A stretch of DNA of 64,000 nt from Acinetobacter colistiniresistens (GCF_000413935.1 NZ_KE340382.1:112917-176916), one strand, 5' to 3'; shown: positions 30,047-39,007, counted from the first letter of the stretch. The notes: generated by a model from the sequence alone, not told the origin. Numbers and translations: made by a program.

Positions 30047-30652
30047 TCAATGTGATGGGATAGATGACTGAGGAAAACTTAATAGCAAATCACGGTAATA
30101 CTCATACTGTTTTTGGCGTAGCTCAATTTCACGTGGTAAACCTTCAGTAATTGAACTGGTTAAAGTATCGAATTTATCTAAAATAGTGACAATTCGCTTT
30201 TGCTCATCAAGGTGAGGAATTGGAACATAAAAAGAAAAGAGTTTACTACTTTCAATAGATGCTACAGATCCGCCTGTTTTCCTAGCTGCCCGCAAAATAT
30301 CCTCCCCTCTTGATCTAATCATATGTGCAAGGTAACTAGGCATAATATGGTTGTGTGGTATTACAGCTTTCATGTCTTGATTAAGTGCAACAGGTACAGG
30401 AATTAGTGCACTTGGCAGTAATTTATCTAAAATACTTGAGCGAACAACTATTGCAATTGAGTTTGCTGGTACTAACTTTGTCGAAGAGTTTTCAATCGCA
30501 TCTTCGGTAATATAGTCCTGAGCTGAATCAACAATTGGTCGCCCCATATCTTTAGGCGAAACCCATGGGATAGTTCCATTTTCCCAATAATCACTATGGC
30601 TTTTAGATGGAGTTCCCCCACCGTACCAAGTACCAACATCTCTCAACGTCAT
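30047..30652 (-). CDS. hsdS: HsdS distal half (second target recognition domain), currently out of frame
   Basis: A 201-residue reading frame: TLRDVGTWYGGGTPSKSHSDYWENG starts a TRD and LDEQKRIVTILDKFDTL is the conserved dimer helix of HsdS. The end reads ELRQKQYEYYRDLLLSF. This is the second TRD plus the distal conserved region. The frame runs open upstream into the 10-bp repeat array, so it is the continuation of 30664-31530 displaced by a frameshift rather than an independent gene. ATG 30652 could still give separate expression, though no strong ribosome site precedes it. Confidence 0.85.
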   Translation of the reverse strand: MTLRDVGTWYGGGTPSKSHSDYWENGTIPWVSPKDMGRPIVDSAQDYITEDAIENSSTKLVPANSIAIVVRSSILDKLLPSALIPVPVALNQDMKAVIPHNHIMPSYLAHMIRSRGEDILRAARKTGGSVASIESSKLFSFYVPIPHLDEQKRIVTILDKFDTLTSSITEGLPREIELRQKQYEYYRDLLLSFPQSSIPSH

Positions 30653-30663
30653 CCATTTAGCCT

Positions 30664-31530
30664 CTATCCGCCGTCCGCTCTCGTCCGCTCTCGTCCGCTC
30701 TCGTCCGCTCTCGTCCGCTCTCGTCCGCTCTCGTCCGCTCTCGTCCGCTCTCGTCCGCTCTCGTCCGCTCTCGTCCGCTCTCGTCCGCTCTCGTCCGCTC
30801 TCGTCCGCTCTCGTCCGCTCTCGTCCGCTCTCGTCCGCTCTCGTCCGCTCTCGTCCGAAGGCGATTGTGCTTCGCTCATATCAAATGTCAATAATTTATC
30901 TCTAAAATATTGATATTGTTGATTTCTCAGTTTAAGCTCCGCAGTCAGCTCCGCAGTCAGCTCCGCAGTCATAGCAGTAAATGCATCCAAAATTCGTACA
31001 ATTTCGGCTTGAATTTCAAGGGATTTTTTAGGATTCTCTGGGCTTGGAATGGGGATTTGAAATTTTCTAAAACCATCCATATCTACAGAGGCAAAACTTG
31101 ACATCGTTGTATTTTTTTTACACCAATCTGCCAATAAAAAACAATAATAAAAAATAAACTTCATATCAAAAACTTTTACATAGCTATCTTTCAAACTTAA
31201 ATTGGTAAACCTTTGATTTGCCAAATATGGAACAGTAATTAATGCATGTTCACCAATCGTGGCCGATGTTGAAATTATGATGGAATTGGCAGGAAATAAT
31301 TTCCCCCCTTTTACAGCACTTTCCGAGATTTTTTGTAATGAGTCTCCAAGGATTTGACCATTCTCGCGGATGTCATCCATCCTAAACCACGGAACAGAAC
31401 CATTTTCCCAAAATTCTTTTTTTGATGTCGATGGTGTATAGCCATTTTTTAAATGAAATATTTCTGAAACTGCTTTCCATTCAACCTGTGCGCCATCAAG
31501 TAGCTTTTGCATAAAATCTGTATTACTCAT
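30664..31530 (-). CDS. hsdS: HsdS proximal half (first target recognition domain) ending in a repeat-encoded tail
   Basis: A 288-residue frame, overlapping the hsdM stop by four bases (ATGA). TRD1 starts [19 protein letters not shown]. The central conserved helix contains three TAEL tetrapeptides (about residues 187-199), then [16 protein letters not shown], then about 62 residues of [10 protein letters not shown] repeats, and a stop (TAG) at 30664. Normal HsdS has two TRDs in about 400-500 residues, so this is a half subunit. Gain of one 10-bp unit, or loss of two, would fuse it to TRD2 as one protein of about 497 or 487 residues. Confidence 0.88.
   Translation of the reverse strand: MSNTDFMQKLLDGAQVEWKAVSEIFHLKNGYTPSTSKKEFWENGSVPWFRMDDIRENGQILGDSLQKISESAVKGGKLFPANSIIISTSATIGEHALITVPYLANQRFTNLSLKDSYVKVFDMKFIFYYCFLLADWCKKNTTMSSFASVDMDGFRKFQIPIPSPENPKKSLEIQAEIVRILDAFTAMTAELTAELTAELKLRNQQYQYFRDKLLTFDMSEAQSPSDESGRERTRADESGRERTRADESGRERTRADESGRERTRADESGRERTRADESGRERTRADGG
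30672..30857. repeat. 10-bp tandem repeat, about 18.6 copies, in hsdS
   Basis: The unit tcgtccgctc is repeated 17 times without error (30681-30850), with a near-perfect copy before and 7 bases after. Because 10 is not a multiple of 3, all three frames read the same ten-residue cycle [10 protein letters not shown] without stops. Each unit gained or lost shifts the downstream frame. Confidence 0.98.
30935..30970. repeat. 12-bp tandem repeat, 3 copies (TAEL repeats)
   Basis: agctccgcagtc occurs three times, encoding [12 protein letters not shown] in the helix between the two TRDs. EcoR124I and EcoR124II (R124/3) HsdS differ by two versus three copies of the same tetrapeptide, which changes the spacer of the recognition site by one base. 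Confidence 0.95.
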
Positions 31531-33080
31531 ACCACGTCTTCCCCTTCAATCTCTGCCACTATCGCATCAATCTCTTTACGAAGTTGATCAATTTTAGTCA
31601 CAGTGGTTTTTAACTCGGCATTAAGCTGAAAAATATCCACCTTTTCACGCGTGTCTTTGGCTTCAACATAGCTACTCACGGACAGATTATAATCGTTGGA
31701 TTGAATCGCCTCTAAAGGTACAGACTGGGCAAAATGGTCTAAATTGGCCTTGCTGTCAAACACCTGCATGATCTGTTCAATGTGTTCATTTGTCAGAGTA
31801 TTGGTATTGGTTTCTTTTTTGAATAACCCACCAGCATCTATAAACTGGGTTGTAGTGTCTGTTTTATGTTTGGATAGAACCAGAATGGTGACAGCAATGG
31901 TGGTGCCATAAAACAAGTTCGATGCAAGCGAAATGACCGTTTCTACATAGTTATTATCTACCAAATATTGGCGAATTTTCTGCTCAGCACCACCTCGGTA
32001 AAAAATACCAGGGAAGCACACAATGGCCGCTCGACCCTTAGCAGATAAATAACTTAAGGTATGAAGCACAAAGGCAAAATCGGCTTTAGATTTGGGAGCA
32101 AGTACGCCTGCTGGGGCAAAGCGTTCATCATTGATTAAAGTGGGGTCATCCGAACCAATCCATTTCACCGAATACGGTGGGTTAGACACAATCGCATCAA
32201 AAGGTTTGTCATCGCCAAAGTGAGGTTCTCTTAACGTATCGCCTAACTGGATATTAAACTTGTCGTAGTTAATGTTGTGCAAGAACATATTCATACGCGC
32301 AAGGTTGTAGGTCGTATGATTGAGCTCTTGTCCAAAAAAACCGTCTTCTATAATGTGAGCATCAAAATGTTTTTTGGCTTGTAAAAGTAAAGAACCCGAA
32401 CCACAAGCAGGATCATAAATTTTATTGACGCTGGTTTGTTTGTGCATGGCAAGCTGGGCAATCAACTTTGACACATGCTGCGGAGTAAAAAATTCTCCTC
32501 CTGATTTTCCTGCATTGGCTGCATAGTTAGAAATCAGAAACTCGTAAGCATCACCAAACAGGTCGATATGACTGCCTTGAAAATCCCCAAAATGTAACCC
32601 TGCTACGCCCTTGAGCACAGCAGCCAAGCGGATATTTTTATCTTTGACAGTATTACCCAAACGGTTACTGGTTGTGTCAAAGTCAGCAAATAGGCCTTTA
32701 ATGTCCTGCTCCGACGGGTAGCCATTGGCAGAACTTTCTATAGCAGCAAAGATAGCAGCTAAGTCAGTATTCAAACTCTCGTTATTATTCGCATTTTTAG
32801 CAATATTGCCGAACAATTGACTTGGGTAGATGAAGTAACCCTTGGTTTTAATCGCATCGTCTTTGATATCTGTAGTAATAACTTGGTCAGAAAGTTCAGC
32901 ATATTTAATGCTGTCGTCACCGCCTTCGATATAACTGGCAAAATTTTCACTAATAAAACGATAAAATAGCGTACCTAAAACATATTGCTTGAAGTCCCAG
33001 CCATCAACTGCGCCACGGACATCGTTGGCTATCTGCCAGATTTGGCGTTGCAGTGCTGCGCGTTGTTGGGTACTGGTCAT
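31527..33080 (-). CDS. hsdM: Type I DNA methyltransferase subunit HsdM
   Basis: A 517-residue N6-adenine methyltransferase subunit. The SAM-binding motif I is [13 protein letters not shown] and the catalytic motif [11 protein letters not shown] is near residue 305. An N-terminal helical domain (residues 1-150) and a C-terminal coiled coil (about 480-512) that contacts HsdS are present. It is the first gene of the operon hsdM-hsdS-relA/SpoT-like-hsdR-fic. An AT-rich spacer and an IS4 insertion lie upstream. Confidence 0.97.
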   Translation of the reverse strand: MTSTQQRAALQRQIWQIANDVRGAVDGWDFKQYVLGTLFYRFISENFASYIEGGDDSIKYAELSDQVITTDIKDDAIKTKGYFIYPSQLFGNIAKNANNNESLNTDLAAIFAAIESSANGYPSEQDIKGLFADFDTTSNRLGNTVKDKNIRLAAVLKGVAGLHFGDFQGSHIDLFGDAYEFLISNYAANAGKSGGEFFTPQHVSKLIAQLAMHKQTSVNKIYDPACGSGSLLLQAKKHFDAHIIEDGFFGQELNHTTYNLARMNMFLHNINYDKFNIQLGDTLREPHFGDDKPFDAIVSNPPYSVKWIGSDDPTLINDERFAPAGVLAPKSKADFAFVLHTLSYLSAKGRAAIVCFPGIFYRGGAEQKIRQYLVDNNYVETVISLASNLFYGTTIAVTILVLSKHKTDTTTQFIDAGGLFKKETNTNTLTNEHIEQIMQVFDSKANLDHFAQSVPLEAIQSNDYNLSVSSYVEAKDTREKVDIFQLNAELKTTVTKIDQLRKEIDAIVAEIEGEDVV

Positions 33081-33226
33081 TTACAAATCCTGTAAAAAAA
33101 AATAAGAATCAAAGTTAAAACGAATATTAACCTATAAGTTAATATTCAAATACAAGATAAATCAACAATTAGACCTGATTACCCACTCATTCATTTAGCA
33201 TCAGGCAGATATAAAAAATAAAGGGA

Positions 33227-33237
33227 GCCGAAGCTCC
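33227..33237. repeat. 11-bp target-site duplication, left of the IS4 element
   Basis: gccgaagctcc is repeated at 34506-34516. Together the two flanks rebuild gggag-ccgaag-ctccc, a terminator stem downstream of the RDF-like gene. Confidence 0.85.
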
Positions 33238-34505
33238 ACTGCTGTCCCATAGTTTGCTTTAAATAAAAAAACCTGAGTCCTAACAGTTAAAATATGAGTG
33301 CAAACAAACACTTTAACGACCAGGATTCAGGTTTTGTCACATCAGAATACCGTATTTCATGAGCTAATTAAACCTGTTGTGCGACAGGATTTTGAACAAC
33401 TTGCTAAAGTACACCATGTTGGACAGAAATTTAGAGCGGCTTCCCGGTGGGATCAGTTTATTGCCATATTGATGTCTCAATTCTCTTGTAGACAAAGCCT
33501 GAGAGATATTCAATCCAATTTGGAGTGCCAACAGGAAAAGCTAAGTCATCTCGGAGCAAAGTCTATTCCCCGAAGCACGCTGGCACGAATCAATGAGCAG
33601 CAGCCTGCTGCCTTGTATCAACAGCTATTTTACAAGTTGCTTAAATACTATGAACACTCAAAAGTAGCTCATAAATTTCGCTTTAAGAATCCCTTGTATT
33701 CCTTGGATGCCAGTCATATTGACCTGTCGCTTTCCTTATGTGAATGGGCCAAAGTTCATGACTCAAAAGCCAGCATGAAACTCAGCATAGGATTGAATCA
33801 CAGCAATGATATTCCTGAGTTTGTTGCAGTTGAAGATGGCAAAGAAAATGACATGGTACAAGGCCGCAAATTCCAGTTTCCTGCTGGCAGCATTGTAGTT
33901 TTTGATAAAGGCTATGTCGATTACCAATGGTATGCAAATCTGACTGCTCAAAACATTGGATTTGTCACACGTTTTAGGCCTAAATCTGTGTATCAGGTGA
34001 TCCAGCAACATCCAGTGCTTGAATCCAAAGGTATTCTAAAAGATGAAACCATTCAGCTGAATAGCGCACATGCCCTAAAAAGAAAAGCCCCAGTGTTAAG
34101 AAGAATTGAATATAGAGATCAGCAAAGTGGCAAGCACTTTAGCTTTCTCAGCAATAACTTTCATTTAGCCGCCTCCACCATTGCGGCGATTTATAAAGAT
34201 CGTTGGAAAGTTGAGCTGTTCTTTAAGGCGATTAAGCAGAATCTCAAATTAAAAGCGTTTCTAGGCCGCAGCAGGAACGCAATTCAGACACAAATCTGGA
34301 TTGCGATGATCGCCTATTTATTGGTGAGTTTCGCTCAACATTTAGGGAAAACAGGTTGGACAGTTCAACGTTTACTCAGAATAATTCAAGTGAATTTGTT
34401 TGAAAGAAGAACTTTAAAAGCTTTATTTTCACCCGATAAAATACCCATAAAACAAGAGGAAGCTCAAATGAGCTTCCTCTTGTGAAAAATTGTGGGACAG
34501 CAATG
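33238..34505 (+). mobile_element. IS4-family insertion sequence (about 1.27 kb)
   Basis: The ends carry the inverted repeat tgctgtccca, with weaker matching further in, and an 11-bp direct target duplication lies outside. IS4-family target duplications are usually 9-12 bp. The transposase gene is intact, so the element may be active and recent. Confidence 0.88.
33298..34485 (+). CDS. IS4-family transposase
   Basis: A 395-residue DDE transposase. The first catalytic Asp is in SLDASHIDLS, the second in IVVFDKGYVDY, and the Y-(2)-R-(3)-E-(6)-K signature is in YKDRWKVELFFKAIK. A PF14294/DUF4372-like N-terminus is followed by the IS4 DDE core. It is full length and within the inverted repeats at 33238-34505. 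Transcription is opposite to the hsd operon. Confidence 0.93.
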   Translation: MQTNTLTTRIQVLSHQNTVFHELIKPVVRQDFEQLAKVHHVGQKFRAASRWDQFIAILMSQFSCRQSLRDIQSNLECQQEKLSHLGAKSIPRSTLARINEQQPAALYQQLFYKLLKYYEHSKVAHKFRFKNPLYSLDASHIDLSLSLCEWAKVHDSKASMKLSIGLNHSNDIPEFVAVEDGKENDMVQGRKFQFPAGSIVVFDKGYVDYQWYANLTAQNIGFVTRFRPKSVYQVIQQHPVLESKGILKDETIQLNSAHALKRKAPVLRRIEYRDQQSGKHFSFLSNNFHLAASTIAAIYKDRWKVELFFKAIKQNLKLKAFLGRSRNAIQTQIWIAMIAYLLVSFAQHLGKTGWTVQRLLRIIQVNLFERRTLKALFSPDKIPIKQEEAQMSFLL

Positions 34506-34546
34506 GCCGAAGCTCCCAAGTTTATCAATTCTGTAATTCAACCATC

Positions 34547-35449
34547 TTAATTCACCACCCTCACACTCTGCTGCAACCCCTGCTGAATATCCTGCACAAA
34601 CCCTTCAGGTGAACCTTGTTGCTCTACCGTCAGGTTCTGCTCTTGTTCAGGAAAGTACTCCTCCAGCACGTCTAACCCTTCTTGTATATCCATCTCAAAC
34701 CGTGCATTGGCAAAACCTCGTCTGGCAATATGATCCAGTGCCTCCTGATAAAACCCTGCCTGCTTGCTCTGTTCATCAATTTGCTTGGCTTGAGTAATGG
34801 CATCATTCAGGCTAATACCCTCTCGTAAAGTTAGATCCACGTAGTACACCGGCTGGCGATAGCTTTGTGTGGTACTTTTCCCTCTTAAAGTGAGTTGCAA
34901 TGGTAGGCACGACAGTAAGCCTCCTGAAGCTGCACTGTAGTAACTCAAGCGTGCTGCCAAAGTCCGAATACTGTTAAAGCCTGTGGTTCTAAAGATAAAT
35001 GTTCCAAACTCATCCGAGTCATCCAAATTCACATGCAAACGTCCATAAGGCTTGCAATTCCCTCCTTGAGCCAATGGACATAAATCAGGTGATGGACAGG
35101 GATGTTGCTCGACCCCTTGATTGGTTAAACGTTGGCAGGTTTCACCATTACCTACACAAACAGGTCGACCGGTCTGCCGATCGAATAGGCTGTACTCCGC
35201 ACGTAAGTTTAAATCAGGATCATTAAAGATCATTCTAACTGGAATGGTTCTAAGTTTTTGATTGGGTGCCTGCGCCCGAAGTTGTTCATCTAATGGATGT
35301 TTTATCCAGCCACTCTCTTTACTTTGAATCTGGGAAGTAATGGTGAACTGATCATCTTTTTCAGGTAGACGTTTGCCATTCTTTTCTACCATACGGCCAA
35401 TACTGATACGTCCCAGAGCCGGTGGTGTAATCGCTAAACCTTTAATCAT
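34547..35449 (-). CDS. Gp3/recombination-directionality-factor-like protein (often labelled hydrolase or metal-binding)
   Basis: A 300-residue protein of the plasmid/ICE module. It has ITPPALGRISIGRMVEKNGKRLP at the start, FNDPDLNLRAEYSLFD, then a Cys cluster (CVGNGETCQR... CPSPDLCPLAQGGNCKPYGRL) that looks metal binding, and FIFRTTGFNSIRTLAARLSYY. The family resembles Gp3-like recombination directionality factors, but the biochemical role is unproven. A good AGGAG site precedes the start. It groups with the YqaJ nuclease and DUF932 genes. A partial second copy lies at 24955-25254. Confidence 0.75.
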   Translation of the reverse strand: MIKGLAITPPALGRISIGRMVEKNGKRLPEKDDQFTITSQIQSKESGWIKHPLDEQLRAQAPNQKLRTIPVRMIFNDPDLNLRAEYSLFDRQTGRPVCVGNGETCQRLTNQGVEQHPCPSPDLCPLAQGGNCKPYGRLHVNLDDSDEFGTFIFRTTGFNSIRTLAARLSYYSAASGGLLSCLPLQLTLRGKSTTQSYRQPVYYVDLTLREGISLNDAITQAKQIDEQSKQAGFYQEALDHIARRGFANARFEMDIQEGLDVLEEYFPEQEQNLTVEQQGSPEGFVQDIQQGLQQSVRVVN

Positions 35450-35551
35450 GGTTTGTAACTCCTAATATTTTTTTACTGCTGACCCTTTGTTATGTAAACA
35501 AATACAAAACCATTTAAAGATCAGATGAAATGCAAAGACCGCCATTATTAG

Positions 35552-35578
35552 TCCACCGCTCCTTCGGGAGTCGGTGGA
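35552..35578. other. Very stable hairpin with a TTCG loop
   Basis: tccaccg-ctcc-ttcg-ggag-t-cggtgga forms an 11-bp stem with one bulge, followed on the plus strand by ggtggttttttgcg. It lies between the RDF-like and YqaJ genes. It looks like a terminator for a plus-strand transcript or a small structured RNA, but no plus-strand gene reads into it. Confidence 0.55.
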
Positions 35579-35631
35579 TCGGGGTGGTTTTTTGCGCTTT
35601 TTGGAAGATTAGAAATATCGATGCGATGAAT

Positions 35632-36672
35632 TCAGTCATCTGTGTAGATCTGAAAACGTCGTGTACCTGTTTTGCTTTGCGGAAACTGCTCAAGCATTTC
35701 TGGGTGAAATTTGAGTAAGGCTTTGCTGTCTAAACTGATTGAATCTTTGGATTTCTTCCATGTCACTGAACCACTGACAAAGGTTGCTCGTTCAGCATCC
35801 CTCATCAACATCTGAATTTGATGCTTAGTTTCATCAAAATTGTTTTGATGTTTTTCAATGTGATGCTTTTCTTGAATCAGTTGAGCAAACAATTGATTGG
35901 CTTGTTCGTTATGACTCAAGTCTTCAACAGTCAACGGAATATGTTGTGGATAGAGCTGCTGTATGGCTTTGGCTGCCGATTCACTGGCATCCACATCAGG
36001 TGGTGTATCATTTTCCACACATTCCCAAAAGTAGCGTTCAGCATTGACGATATGCTCAATCACTGATTCCGAGCGTGTCACTTTGAAAATACGAGTTTCA
36101 TGCCCACAGATCAGTACGCAAATATGTGCTGCTTTTTTACCTGTCACCGCCAATTGATGTTGTACCTGACACAGGACATATAAAGGCACACCATCTCGCC
36201 AAAGTTTGGCACCATATTCTCCTGCGGTTTTACATTCTAAAATTTGTACTTCATCACTGCCCACCACGGAGTAATCCAAATTAGCTAGCATGAAATGCTT
36301 ATCCGCTTCGGGATGTTGCAGTACAGCATTGATACGACGGACTTTGTTGTTGGTGTGCATGCTGTAGTATTCAGCGACCAAAGGTTCAAGTTGCTTGCCC
36401 CAATATAAAGGTGCATGTCCTGAACTTTCATCTTCGATGGATTGTTTAACTCGCCCTGTTTTGATCATCCACAGTTCAAGCATCGACATATAGGGATTCA
36501 GCCCACATGCGGATGCACAGTCACTACTGCCGATTCCCTTGCGTCTTACTTCAAGCCATTCTGCCTGTGTCATATTTTTGGTATTCACTAGGCGTTTGGC
36601 TGTAAACAATTTTGGGGCAATAAAAGGTGTACTTGCTTGTTGAATGGAAGGATTTAATATTGCTGTATTCAT
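35632..36672 (-). CDS. YqaJ-type viral recombinase/exonuclease
   Basis: A 346-residue PD-(D/E)xK nuclease of the YqaJ family. RRKGIGSSDCASACGLNPYMSMLELW contains the GIGgSD motif, and LEPLVAEYY and the catalytic Asp...ECK set (YSVVGSDEVQILECKTAG) follow, with QVQHQLAVTG. It acts as a lambda-exonuclease-like recombinase nuclease in phages and ICEs. No single-strand annealing partner is visible beside it. It lies upstream of the RDF-like gene on the same strand. Confidence 0.88.
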   Translation of the reverse strand: MNTAILNPSIQQASTPFIAPKLFTAKRLVNTKNMTQAEWLEVRRKGIGSSDCASACGLNPYMSMLELWMIKTGRVKQSIEDESSGHAPLYWGKQLEPLVAEYYSMHTNNKVRRINAVLQHPEADKHFMLANLDYSVVGSDEVQILECKTAGEYGAKLWRDGVPLYVLCQVQHQLAVTGKKAAHICVLICGHETRIFKVTRSESVIEHIVNAERYFWECVENDTPPDVDASESAAKAIQQLYPQHIPLTVEDLSHNEQANQLFAQLIQEKHHIEKHQNNFDETKHQIQMLMRDAERATFVSGSVTWKKSKDSISLDSKALLKFHPEMLEQFPQSKTGTRRFQIYTDD

Positions 36673-36743
36673 GTTGAATTCCTGATTTTTAATTGAGCGT
36701 TATGAAGTCGTTTTGATCGAAATGACAAATTTCGGGCATAAAA

Positions 36744-36767
36744 AAACCACAGCCGAAGCTATGGTTT
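36744..36767 (-). terminator. Terminator between the DUF932 and YqaJ genes
   Basis: aaaccacagc-cgaa-gctatggttt with a T7 run in minus-strand sense. It is followed by ATGCCC(G)AAAT, the same tail as the hairpin at 39008-39034. Confidence 0.7.
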
Positions 36768-36849
36768 GATTATTCTTAAAATTTAATATTCCGTTTTAAA
36801 ATAAGAATATAGGTCTAAATTTCCATGACTGAAAAATGTATTTGTCTCA

Positions 36850-37893
36850 CTATGCAAGCATATTGAGTGCCTGCTCCAATCCTCGTTGTTTGATCGATGC
36901 ACCAGCACCAAACCAAGCTGAATCGAGACGGTGATCAGTACTCATAGCTCTGCGTTCATGGTCAATAAATTCTGTGATGGAACACAGTAATCCATAGGCT
37001 GTTCCTTTGGAAGAGCTCAGCTCTGCACCACGCCCCTGACCGTTAAACATCTCCATCGCTTTACTCATCGATTTGGCATTCGGTTCAGATTTTTCCTTGC
37101 TATTGGCTTGGGCTTGCAAGGCTACATCACGGTAGAACTGAATGATGTTGTCCTCCTGATCTAATACGTTGTTCATGGTGTTGTTATTGAATACTGCATC
37201 AAAATAAGCAGAGGCTTCCATCTGACTAACCTTACGCTGTGTCAGTTGCTTCATTTCATACATGTGTTCATCCCATGCACGTACTGAAATACCCAATTGC
37301 TGTTTGACCTTATCTGCATCAAATTTAGTACTGTGTGGAACTTTGACCACACCTGCACTGCTATTTTGTCCTTTTAAGGCAATGGATAAAGTGTTGTTAC
37401 AGACCACACGGATCGAGGTAAATTGTGCGGTGGTGGCAAGGGTTCCATCACATGCGGTTGCTAAAAGCATATAGCCATTACTGACATCTTTACCCTTTAA
37501 CATAGAGGTTTGTCCAGTACGTGCCAATGCCCAGAATTTCTTTCCACCTTTCAATACACCTGCGGTTTCAAGCTCAAAGCCTGATTGCTCAGTGAGGTTG
37601 CGATAAAATTCTAAAATCTCTCTGGGTTGAACTTCCTGAAAGCGTTGACTGACGACTGACAGTGGAGCATGGGTATCAGAACGATAAAGGACTCGTTGTT
37701 CTTCATAGGGCATGATGATACTTTGCCCTCGTTCATTTTGAGCCATATAACTGACATTGGAGGATTCAATGCGCCAGTCCATGCCTGCTTGTTGTGCCCA
37801 GACTTCTATCGGTTGGTTTTGGGTGAGTTGGTTGCCGAGCCCATGCCAAGGGGTTTCTCCGACATACGCCATTTGTTCAATTTGATGTGACAT
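36850..37893 (-). CDS. DUF932 phage/plasmid-like protein (TIGR03299 type)
   Basis: A 347-residue protein with the family start MAYVGETPWHGLGNQL and the core YMLLATACDGTLATTAQFTSIRVVCNNTL. This family is confined to phages, plasmids and ICEs; its function is unknown, and it usually lies near recombination genes such as YqaJ/Bet. The promoter region is interrupted by an IS1595-type element 25 bases upstream, so expression may be altered. Confidence 0.88.
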   Translation of the reverse strand: MSHQIEQMAYVGETPWHGLGNQLTQNQPIEVWAQQAGMDWRIESSNVSYMAQNERGQSIIMPYEEQRVLYRSDTHAPLSVVSQRFQEVQPREILEFYRNLTEQSGFELETAGVLKGGKKFWALARTGQTSMLKGKDVSNGYMLLATACDGTLATTAQFTSIRVVCNNTLSIALKGQNSSAGVVKVPHSTKFDADKVKQQLGISVRAWDEHMYEMKQLTQRKVSQMEASAYFDAVFNNNTMNNVLDQEDNIIQFYRDVALQAQANSKEKSEPNAKSMSKAMEMFNGQGRGAELSSSKGTAYGLLCSITEFIDHERRAMSTDHRLDSAWFGAGASIKQRGLEQALNMLA

Positions 37894-37917
37894 CGTTTTA
37901 TTCCTTTTAATTTGAAA

Positions 37918-38649
37918 GGCTCTAGACTAGCAGATTTACACTTAATTTTACCTAATGAGGTTCCACAGCTCAGTTGCTAACTCATTAGGTTCCCTCATCC
38001 AACGCCATTCAGTTTCTTTAAGATGATAATCAAAGTACTCTTTTGATATGCCGTTAAACTTTGCTAGCCTTCTTTTACAAAAGCTCCAAAATGATTCTAT
38101 TCCATTTATATGGCATTGTCCTCTAGCAAACTCATTTGCTCCGTGATTTACCCTAAAATGCTTTGAATAACCCACATCAACAAGACCATTATAGCCACGC
38201 CATCCATCACTATAAATCACACTCTCAAGTGAAACTTTACCAATTATAACCTCTTGTAAAGTCTTCATTTTACAGTCAGGTACGATTTCAGTATAGACGC
38301 GCCCATTACGTTCGAATATTCCAAATACTGGCTGTTTTAGAGTCCCACGACCACGCTTTAACTTTCCATGAAACCCACGTTGCCTTTTCGCTCCAAAATA
38401 GCTTTCATCTACTTCTATTGAACCAACAAACTTAGCTCTTAAATCTGTTTGATGATCATAGATAGTTTCTCTAAAAAGCATGTACCAATAATTAATCGTA
38501 TTACGATTTAAATTGAGTAATAAGGCTGTTTTGGAAGCAGGAATATCAACACAAAAGCATTGAATAATTTTTTTAATCTTGTAGTGACTTAATTTACTGT
38601 TTTCTATCATTATTCTAGACTAACATAATTATTCTGCTAGTCTAGAGCC
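37918..38649 (-). mobile_element. IS1595-family insertion sequence (about 0.73 kb)
   Basis: Perfect 17-base terminal inverted repeats ggctctagactagcaga bound the transposase gene. The 7-base direct repeat tttgaaa flanks both ends (37911-37917 and 38650-38656). IS1595 elements normally make 8-bp duplications. Confidence 0.9.
37948..38610 (-). CDS. IS1595-family transposase
   Basis: A 220-residue transposase of the ISXO2/IS1016 type. VGSIEVDESYFGAKR carries the first acidic residue, VIYSDGWRGYNGL the second and HINGIESFWSFCKRRL the DEN(H) region. It appears full length. The zinc-binding N-terminus found in many IS1595 transposases is short here. Confidence 0.92.
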   Translation of the reverse strand: MIENSKLSHYKIKKIIQCFCVDIPASKTALLLNLNRNTINYWYMLFRETIYDHQTDLRAKFVGSIEVDESYFGAKRQRGFHGKLKRGRGTLKQPVFGIFERNGRVYTEIVPDCKMKTLQEVIIGKVSLESVIYSDGWRGYNGLVDVGYSKHFRVNHGANEFARGQCHINGIESFWSFCKRRLAKFNGISKEYFDYHLKETEWRWMREPNELATELWNLIR

Positions 38650-38691
38650 TTTGAAATTGAAATTTGAATCTGTGTTGATACGAATCAATCT

Positions 38692-38979
38692 TTAGTACAG
38701 AAGATGTGTTGGAAACTTTTGGTAGCAGTTATGGCAGAAGCATAAATTTTGCTGTGATGGTGTGCTTGATTCTGTGAATGAATTCAATACACTTCCCAAA
38801 ACCGTTCCTGCGATTCCACCAATAATTGGTGGTAGATTGAATGTCTTTGCGACTGTTGTTCCTAATACTCCCAATGTGGTTGGGGTAACCAGACTAGATA
38901 AGGTTGTATTGGATTGTTGCGTACTTGCTTCAACCAACATCACATTCGTTGAATGGCAAAAGGGACAGCTCAAGCTCAT
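38692..38979 (-). CDS. Small protein with two Cys pairs and a glycine-rich hydrophobic core
   Basis: A 95-residue protein. The start at 38979 is set by AAGGAG seven bases upstream. CPFCHSTN near the start and CFCHNC near the end form two CxxC pairs that could bind zinc. The middle (LGVLGTTVAKTFNLPPIIGGIAG) is a glycine-zipper-like membrane segment. It resembles small unknown plasmid/ICE proteins. No function can be assigned. Confidence 0.6.
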   Translation of the reverse strand: MSLSCPFCHSTNVMLVEASTQQSNTTLSSLVTPTTLGVLGTTVAKTFNLPPIIGGIAGTVLGSVLNSFTESSTPSQQNLCFCHNCYQKFPTHLLY

Positions 38980-39007
38980 AGCTCTACTCCTTAATTTTGG
39001 GCATAAA

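Noticed and set aside
30672..30857. CRISPR array
   Set aside because: Units are a continuous 10-bp tandem repeat without spacers.
30596..30913. Plus-strand 105-codon frame through the 10-bp repeat
   Set aside because: It is the antisense reading of the hsdS repeat array; periodicity alone keeps it open, and it has no gene-like flanks.
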